NCBI GenBank assembly: GCA_046538945.1
Contig: JBKHHW010000127.1
Span: 1-8,860, forward strand
Length of the DNA stretch: 8,860 nt
DNA from: JAEZKC01 sp046538945
Lineage (GTDB): Bacteria > Fibrobacterota > Chitinivibrionia > Chitinivibrionales > Chitinispirillaceae
Direction: 5' to 3'
Part shown: one piece after another, positions 4,851 to 8,860 of the stretch
Numbering within the stretch: position 1 is the stretch's first letter
Layout: each line of letters begins with the position of its first letter
Program-made: the position numbers and the translations under genes
Notes under the pieces: model-generated
What the model was told of the DNA's origin: nothing
Databases searched by the model: none
The model's input: only the letters and a program-made list of their open reading frames with translations

Positions 4851-7778
4851 ATGGTTTTGCTTTCCGTTATCACACATTTTTCTATTCTGCGCGGGGTTCT
4901 GGATCCCAAAACGGTTTGCCGCAGGGCAAAGGAGCTTGGTTATTCGGCGGTTGCTCTCACCGACAGAGATAACCTCTACGGTCTTCCTGCTTTTCTTGAT
5001 GCCTGCAGGGAGTTTGATCTGCGCCCGATCATAGCAGGCGAGATCACCACTTCCGAGGGAAGCGCTCTTCTTTATTCTCACGGGGATGCCGGATATGCCA
5101 ATCTCTGCAGGATTATCAGTGAAAAGCAGTGTCGGTCTGATTTCAATCTGGTGAAGTCCATAAAAAGTAATCCGGCCGGGCTTCATGCCGTATCGGATGA
5201 ATTCACTCTTCTGACCTCACTTCAGGATACGCTTCCGGTTTATTACCGCATGATTCGCCCCAGAGTCCCTCCTGTGTGGGTAAAGCAGCGCGGGATACCG
5301 AGTCTTATCATTCCTCCCGCGGTATTTGCGGAGGAGTCCCAGCACTATATCCATCGCCTTCTCCGGGCCATAGATCTCAACACCACTCTCTCGAGGCTCG
5401 ATCCCGAAGAACTCTTTCCAACCGATGCGCAGATCAAGCCCTTTTCGGAGATCCGCGACCGCTTTGAAGTCTTCGAGCAGGCGTTGAGTAATACCGAGCG
5501 GTTCGGTGAATCCATACGGTCCAAAAACGATTTCGGCAGATTCATCATGCCTGAATTTCACGGCCAAAGGAGTGCAAAGGAGCTTTTGCGGCTTAAGGCG
5601 TACGAGGGGGCTCGGTACCGGTACGGTGAAAACCTGAGCGATGCTGTGACAAAGCGACTCAACTACGAGCTCGATATGATCGAGCGCAAAGGCTTTTCGG
5701 CTTACTTTCTGGTGGTGGATGATATCGTGAAGCAGTCTCCGCGCACCTGCGGACGTGGGTCCGGCGCGGCAAGCATCGTGGCCTATTCACTTGGAATTAC
5801 CAATGTGGATCCCATCCGCTATAATCTCATGTTCGAGCGTTTTCTCAATCCCGGCAGAGTTGATCCGCCCGATATCGACGTGGACTTTGCCTGGGATGAA
5901 CGGGATGATGTGCTCAAGTACGTTTTTGAAAAGTATGGAACGGATCATACCGCCATGGTGGCAACGCATCAGACCTGCGGGATGCGCATGGCGGTGCGGG
6001 AGATCGCGCGTGTGTACGGCTGCACCGAGCGGGAGATCAGCGACATTACCAGGAAGATCCCCTGGTTTGCCGAAATCCCCGAGGAGGAGGGGCAGCTTGA
6101 AAAAGCTCTGATGCTCTGGCCTTCAACACGTCATCTCAAACTCGATCCGCCCTGGCCCCAGATCCTCGCCACCGCACAGAAGATTATCGGCATGCCTCGC
6201 GGGATCGGTACTCACTGCGGGGGAGTGATCATCACGCCGGGTCCCATCACCAGTCATGTCCCTGTGCAGTATTCTGCAAAAGGCTTTCCTATCATACAAT
6301 GGGAAAAGGATGGCGCGGAAGCGATGGGGCTGGTGAAAATCGATCTTCTGGGAAACCGGTCTCTTGCGGTGATCAGGGATGCTATAGCAAACGTGCGCAG
6401 TGAGGGTATTGAGTTTGATGAGCGGAACTGGGATCCTCAGAGCGACCCTGCAACTGTCGATCTGCTCGCAAGGGGGGAGAGCATGGGTGTGTTCTATGTG
6501 GAATCACCCGCCATGCGGCTTCTGCAGAAGAAGAGCGGCAAGGGAGACTTTGAGCATCTGGTGATCCATTCCTCCATAATTCGCCCGGCGGCAAACAGTT
6601 ACATCCAGGCTTACCTGCGCCGTCTTCACGGTGAGCCTTACGAAGTGCTGCATCCATCACTGAATGAAGTCTTGAGCGAAACGTTCGGGATTATGGTGTA
6701 CCAGGAAGATGTGTCCAAGGTGGCGATGGCGATGGCGGGATTTTCTTTCGAGGATGCCGATGTGCTGCGTAAAATCATGTCCAAAAAGGTGCGCAACAAG
6801 CGCTTCGATGATTACAGGAACCGCTTCTTTGAAGGGTGCCGGCACAACGGTATCGAAGAAAAGGTGATCGGGCAGGTCTGGAACATGATGCTCTCCTTCT
6901 GCGGTTATTCTTTCTGCAAGCCTCACTCGGCAAGCTATGTTCAGGTATCGTTTCAGTCTGCCTACATGAAGGCGCATTACCCGGCGGCGTTTATGGCCGC
7001 GGTGATGTCAAACTACGGCGGGTATTATTCCACTCAGGCTTATATCAGCGAAGCGATGAGGCTGGGGGTGAGGATTCATCCGCCGGATGTGAATATCAGT
7101 GATATCAAGTTCAGGTCGAGTGGCGCCATGATTGTGGTGGGGATATGTCAGATCAAGGGGCTCACGAACAGGGCTCAGGAGAAGATCGTATCCGACCGGC
7201 AGGGGAGAGGACCATACCGGTCAATGAATGAATTTCTTACCCGGACATGTATCGATGAATCCGATGCGGAGAAGCTTATTCTTGCGGGGGCATTCGATAA
7301 TGTATGCCATCCTCTCAACCGGGCGCAGCAGTTCTGGCAGATGCGTGTCTTTTACCGCCAGGGAGGTAGGAGTGGTGAATCAGCGCCGAAACTGCGGCAG
7401 CTTTCTTCAGGGCAGTATCTGTCGTATCAATACAGTACCATCGGATTTCTTACCCCTCAGCATCCGGTGACTTTTGTGAAGTGTCCCGCCCGGCAGTCTT
7501 TTGTGAAAATCGGAGATGTGGACCGGATGTGCGGAAAGAAGATCACGTTTCTGGGGTGGTGCATCACTCACAAGACTGTGTCTACCAAAAGAGGGGACAG
7601 CATGGTGTTTGTGACATTTGAGGATGAAACGGGAGTGTGCGAAACGGTTCTTTTTCCCGATGTATACAACAGGTTCGCCTGGCTTCTGGGGCATCAGGTG
7701 GCGCTGATAATAAGCGGTAAGGTGACAGAGGAGTTCAATGTGAAGGTGGTGGAGGTGGAAACGGTCCGCGGGGTTTAG
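4851..7778 (+). CDS. dnaE2: Error-prone DNA polymerase DnaE2/ImuC (C-family alpha-subunit homologue)
   Basis: A 975-residue C-family polymerase. Domains: degenerate PHP domain (about 1-180); palm with GRGSGAASIVAYSLGITNVDP (301-321) and PPDIDVDF (339-346), where D341 and D343 are catalytic; the third catalytic residue D498 in VKIDLLG (495-501); fingers with HCGGVIITPG (455-464) and YQEDVSKVA (617-625); helix-hairpin-helix region (about 740-815); OB fold (about 895-970). GGYYSTQAYISEA (723-735) and RIHPPDVNIS (741-750) resemble DnaE2 more than replicative DnaE1, and so does the absence of a visible internal clamp motif. The PHP histidine pair is replaced by S5-V6-I7, and a later Asp/His ligand block reads IIPPAVF (153-159), so PHP nuclease activity is unlikely. 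DnaE2 performs translesion synthesis with ImuB on the clamp. The C-terminus is shorter than in many DnaE2 proteins. An in-frame TGA lies 3 bases before ATG 4851, so the start cannot move upstream. No ribosome binding site is evident. Confidence 0.9.
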   Translation: MVLLSVITHFSILRGVLDPKTVCRRAKELGYSAVALTDRDNLYGLPAFLDACREFDLRPIIAGEITTSEGSALLYSHGDAGYANLCRIISEKQCRSDFNLVKSIKSNPAGLHAVSDEFTLLTSLQDTLPVYYRMIRPRVPPVWVKQRGIPSLIIPPAVFAEESQHYIHRLLRAIDLNTTLSRLDPEELFPTDAQIKPFSEIRDRFEVFEQALSNTERFGESIRSKNDFGRFIMPEFHGQRSAKELLRLKAYEGARYRYGENLSDAVTKRLNYELDMIERKGFSAYFLVVDDIVKQSPRTCGRGSGAASIVAYSLGITNVDPIRYNLMFERFLNPGRVDPPDIDVDFAWDERDDVLKYVFEKYGTDHTAMVATHQTCGMRMAVREIARVYGCTEREISDITRKIPWFAEIPEEEGQLEKALMLWPSTRHLKLDPPWPQILATAQKIIGMPRGIGTHCGGVIITPGPITSHVPVQYSAKGFPIIQWEKDGAEAMGLVKIDLLGNRSLAVIRDAIANVRSEGIEFDERNWDPQSDPATVDLLARGESMGVFYVESPAMRLLQKKSGKGDFEHLVIHSSIIRPAANSYIQAYLRRLHGEPYEVLHPSLNEVLSETFGIMVYQEDVSKVAMAMAGFSFEDADVLRKIMSKKVRNKRFDDYRNRFFEGCRHNGIEEKVIGQVWNMMLSFCGYSFCKPHSASYVQVSFQSAYMKAHYPAAFMAAVMSNYGGYYSTQAYISEAMRLGVRIHPPDVNISDIKFRSSGAMIVVGICQIKGLTNRAQEKIVSDRQGRGPYRSMNEFLTRTCIDESDAEKLILAGAFDNVCHPLNRAQQFWQMRVFYRQGGRSGESAPKLRQLSSGQYLSYQYSTIGFLTPQHPVTFVKCPARQSFVKIGDVDRMCGKKITFLGWCITHKTVSTKRGDSMVFVTFEDETGVCETVLFPDVYNRFAWLLGHQVALIISGKVTEEFNVKVVEVETVRGV

Positions 7779-7859
7779 TTCTGTGAAGAATGGGGGGGGC
7801 AGTTCAGGGGGTGGTAAAGTGCAGTATTATGTTCAATTTCAAAATGCAAAATTAAGTGA

Positions 7860-7878
7860 GGATGAGGAACCCTCATCC
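7860..7878. terminator. Hairpin between convergent dnaE2 and lipoprotein genes
   Basis: Perfect 8-base arms GGATGAGG (7860-7867) and CCTCATCC (7871-7878) enclose a 3-base loop AAC. The hairpin starts 81 bases after the dnaE2 stop and lies 10 bases beyond the stop of the - strand lipoprotein gene. On the - strand it is followed after a few bases by TTAATTTT, and on the + strand by CAGCTTTTATT, so the U-tracts are poor but present. A bidirectional terminator between converging genes is the natural reading. Confidence 0.55.
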
Positions 7879-7888
7879 CCATCAGCTT

Positions 7889-8194
7889 TTATTCACATTC
7901 GCAGTCTACAACCTGGGGATCCCAGAGGTCGATACCAATAATGGCCTGATCAACTGCACCGACAATGGAGGAGATCACTGTTCTTTTGGTAGTTACTCTT
8001 TTCCATTCCCGTTCTCCACAGTACTCTTTGGTACTGATCGGTTCGCTTGCTTCCACGAGTGAGAATATCGCATTGTGGTGCCATTTGGATACTTTCACAC
8101 CAGCACCGGTTGCTTTACCGTTTTCAAAGTGCATTACAGTACAATTGGCCAGAAGTAAAACAGAGAAGACAACTAAAGCTTTTACGATTTTCAT
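7889..8194 (-). CDS. Small predicted lipoprotein, probably a diverged Bor-like paralogue
   Basis: A 101-residue protein beginning MKIVKALVVFSVLLLANC, a basic N-terminus plus hydrophobic core ending at a candidate lipidation cysteine, C18. Asn just before the cysteine is unusual for a lipobox, so lipidation is likely but not certain. The mature part (HHNAIFSLVEASEPISTKEYC, 39-59, then LWDPQVVDCEC, 90-100) follows the same plan as the upstream Bor-type protein: an 'F.LV....I...E.C' block, then about 38 residues to a second cysteine preceded by a Pro-containing strand. I infer common ancestry; the identity is too low to be sure by eye. Function unknown. The start is well fixed: ATG 8194 has GGAGGT (8200-8205) 6 bases upstream and overlaps the upstream stop as ATGA. 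Confidence 0.75.
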   Translation of the reverse strand: MKIVKALVVFSVLLLANCTVMHFENGKATGAGVKVSKWHHNAIFSLVEASEPISTKEYCGEREWKRVTTKRTVISSIVGAVDQAIIGIDLWDPQVVDCECE

Positions 8195-8499
8195 CTGCTA
8201 CCTCCATCGCACCACACTTTGGCTGTTTTGGGTGTGTAGATTCCGAATGTAATTGCTGTGAGAAAGCCGTCAGCAAAAGTGGTTTGACTCTGCATCTGAA
8301 CACATTCCTGATCCTGACATACTTCCTGTACGTCGATACTGTGTTCGCCAACGAGTCCCCATAGAAAATAGGGCTTGCTTTTCTGGTACGTGGGAGCGTT
8401 GGAACGTTTTGGCTCTTCCCTGTAGTTTCCTGGTTTGATTGTGACAGTAGCACAACCTACCATAGAGACCAATGCTAAGATCGGTAAGATTTTCTTCAA
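8191..8499 (-). CDS. Bor-family lipoprotein
   Basis: A 102-residue protein with a signal sequence MKKILPILALVSMVGC and lipidation cysteine C16. The mature part contains YFLWGLVGEHSIDVQEVC (44-61), then TTFADGFLTAITFGIYTP (73-90) and a final AKVWC (93-97). This is the same order as phage lambda Bor: 'FF..GiGq...vD...iC', then 'QTFVNGLL.FITLGIYTP.eArVyC'. Bor and its relative Iss are outer-membrane lipoproteins linked to serum resistance in E. coli; most homologues elsewhere are unstudied, so that role should not be assumed here. The start is TTG at 8499-8497, supported by the strong AAAGGAG 6 bases upstream and a well-formed signal peptide. The gene is first in a two-gene unit with the next lipoprotein (4-base overlap), transcribed toward dnaE2. 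Confidence 0.88.
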   Translation of the reverse strand: MKKILPILALVSMVGCATVTIKPGNYREEPKRSNAPTYQKSKPYFLWGLVGEHSIDVQEVCQDQECVQMQSQTTFADGFLTAITFGIYTPKTAKVWCDGGSR

Positions 8500-8505
8500 T
8501 CTTAA

Positions 8506-8512
8506 CTCCTTT
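8506..8512 (-). promoter_or_regulatory. Ribosome binding site fixing the TTG start of the Bor-type gene
   Basis: On the - strand AAAGGAG is followed by 6 bases (TTAAGA) and then TTG. This is the best Shine-Dalgarno match in the vicinity and decides for the non-ATG start at 8499. Confidence 0.75.
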
Positions 8513-8553
8513 CAGGTGAAAATTTGGGTGGTGTTATGGGTTAACGACTTTAA

Positions 8554-8581
8554 ATTATATCCTAATATTACAAAAAAGCAA
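8554..8581 (-). promoter_or_regulatory. Probable sigma-70-type promoter of the lipoprotein pair
   Basis: On the - strand a perfect -10 box TATAAT (8559-8554) lies 16 bases from a partial -35 match TTGCTT (8581-8576), in strongly AT-rich DNA. Transcription would start near 8547, giving a leader of about 48 bases before the TTG start. The -35 is weak, and the consensus of this organism is unknown. Confidence 0.5.
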
Positions 8582-8860
8582 TCATTTTTTTATATTTGGT
8601 CAAAATAGCTCATTGACTGAACTGTCGGATTGGTAAAGGGTAGACGGTAAGATCGTCCGTTTTTATTGTAAGTAACTGCTATACCCTGAGTTAAGCAGAA
8701 TTGAGGTGCCGCATTTTTAAGGTGAACATCATTTGTTTCTTTGCTTGATTACATTGCTATATTCTGGAAACGGTGTTGCTGCCTGAAGCCGGGATTTCTA
8801 CATATCAGAAGTAACTAAAAACTGTGATTAGCCTGAAGGCATAATGTACTTTTCGATGCT
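8582..8860. other. AT-rich region with no supportable gene
   Basis: Neither strand has an open frame I can support. Small signals only: an extended -10-like TGCTATATT at 8755-8763 on the + strand, with a poorly placed TTGTTT upstream, could be a promoter for a gene beyond the right edge. A short GACG/CGTC hairpin (8643-8657) precedes five T residues. The octamer GCCTGAAG occurs at 8781-8788 and again at 8831-8838. An ATG at 8844 with GAAGG before it could open a gene that runs off the window, but only five codons are visible. Confidence 0.3.

Noticed and set aside
7770..7816. G-rich stretch after dnaE2 with an 8-G run (7792-7799), possible quadruplex
   Set aside because: It needs the long run to be split into two tracts and one loop of about 18 bases; too weak to claim.
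7965..8364. + strand open frames across the lipoprotein genes
   Set aside because: The - strand frames have signal peptides, strong ribosome binding sites and Bor motifs; the + strand frames have none of these.
8643..8664. Short hairpin followed by five T residues
   Set aside because: The stem is only 4 base pairs and no + strand gene lies upstream for it to terminate.
8733..8763. Promoter-like extended -10 TGCTATATT on the + strand
   Set aside because: The -35 candidate TTGTTT is 19 bases away, and no gene start can be confirmed before the window ends.

Overview
The window is chromosomal DNA from a bacterium that is probably Gram-negative: two small lipoprotein genes, one of the lambda Bor type, sit beside an ImuB/DnaE2-type translesion module. 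I cannot fix the phylum from sequence alone. By eye the base composition is moderate to GC-rich over about 540-7780 and clearly AT-richer over about 7820-8860.

Left (1-1334, + strand): a compact run of three genes. These are the 3' end of a TfoX/Sxy-family gene, a VOC (glyoxalase-fold) protein that overlaps it by 4 bases (GTGA), and a DUF72/YecE-family protein 7 bases further on. A 286-base gap (1335-1620) has no convincing gene but holds three successive inverted repeats, the last ending just before the ribosome binding site of the next gene.

Centre (1621-7778, + strand): the most interesting part. A Y-family polymerase homologue has lost two of three catalytic acidic residues but keeps a beta-clamp-binding motif (QMDMF), which is the ImuB pattern. 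It is followed by an ABC ATPase and a polytopic membrane protein that form a transporter pair, and then by a DnaE2/ImuC-type replicative-family polymerase. The DnaE2 catalytic aspartates are intact but its PHP domain has lost its metal ligands. ATPase and permease overlap by 11 bases, and permease and dnaE2 are 3 bases apart, so these three are probably cotranscribed; imuB lies 106 bases upstream. Elsewhere imuB and dnaE2 usually lie next to each other with imuA. Here imuA is absent and a transporter sits between the two mutasome genes. How the transporter relates to mutagenesis is unknown, and no such system is familiar to me.

Right (7779-8860): a hairpin separates dnaE2 from two convergent, translationally coupled lipoprotein genes on the - strand. 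The promoter-proximal one is a clear Bor-family protein that starts at TTG behind a strong AAAGGAG. The second looks like a diverged relative. A likely promoter lies upstream of them, and the last ~280 bases hold no gene I can support.
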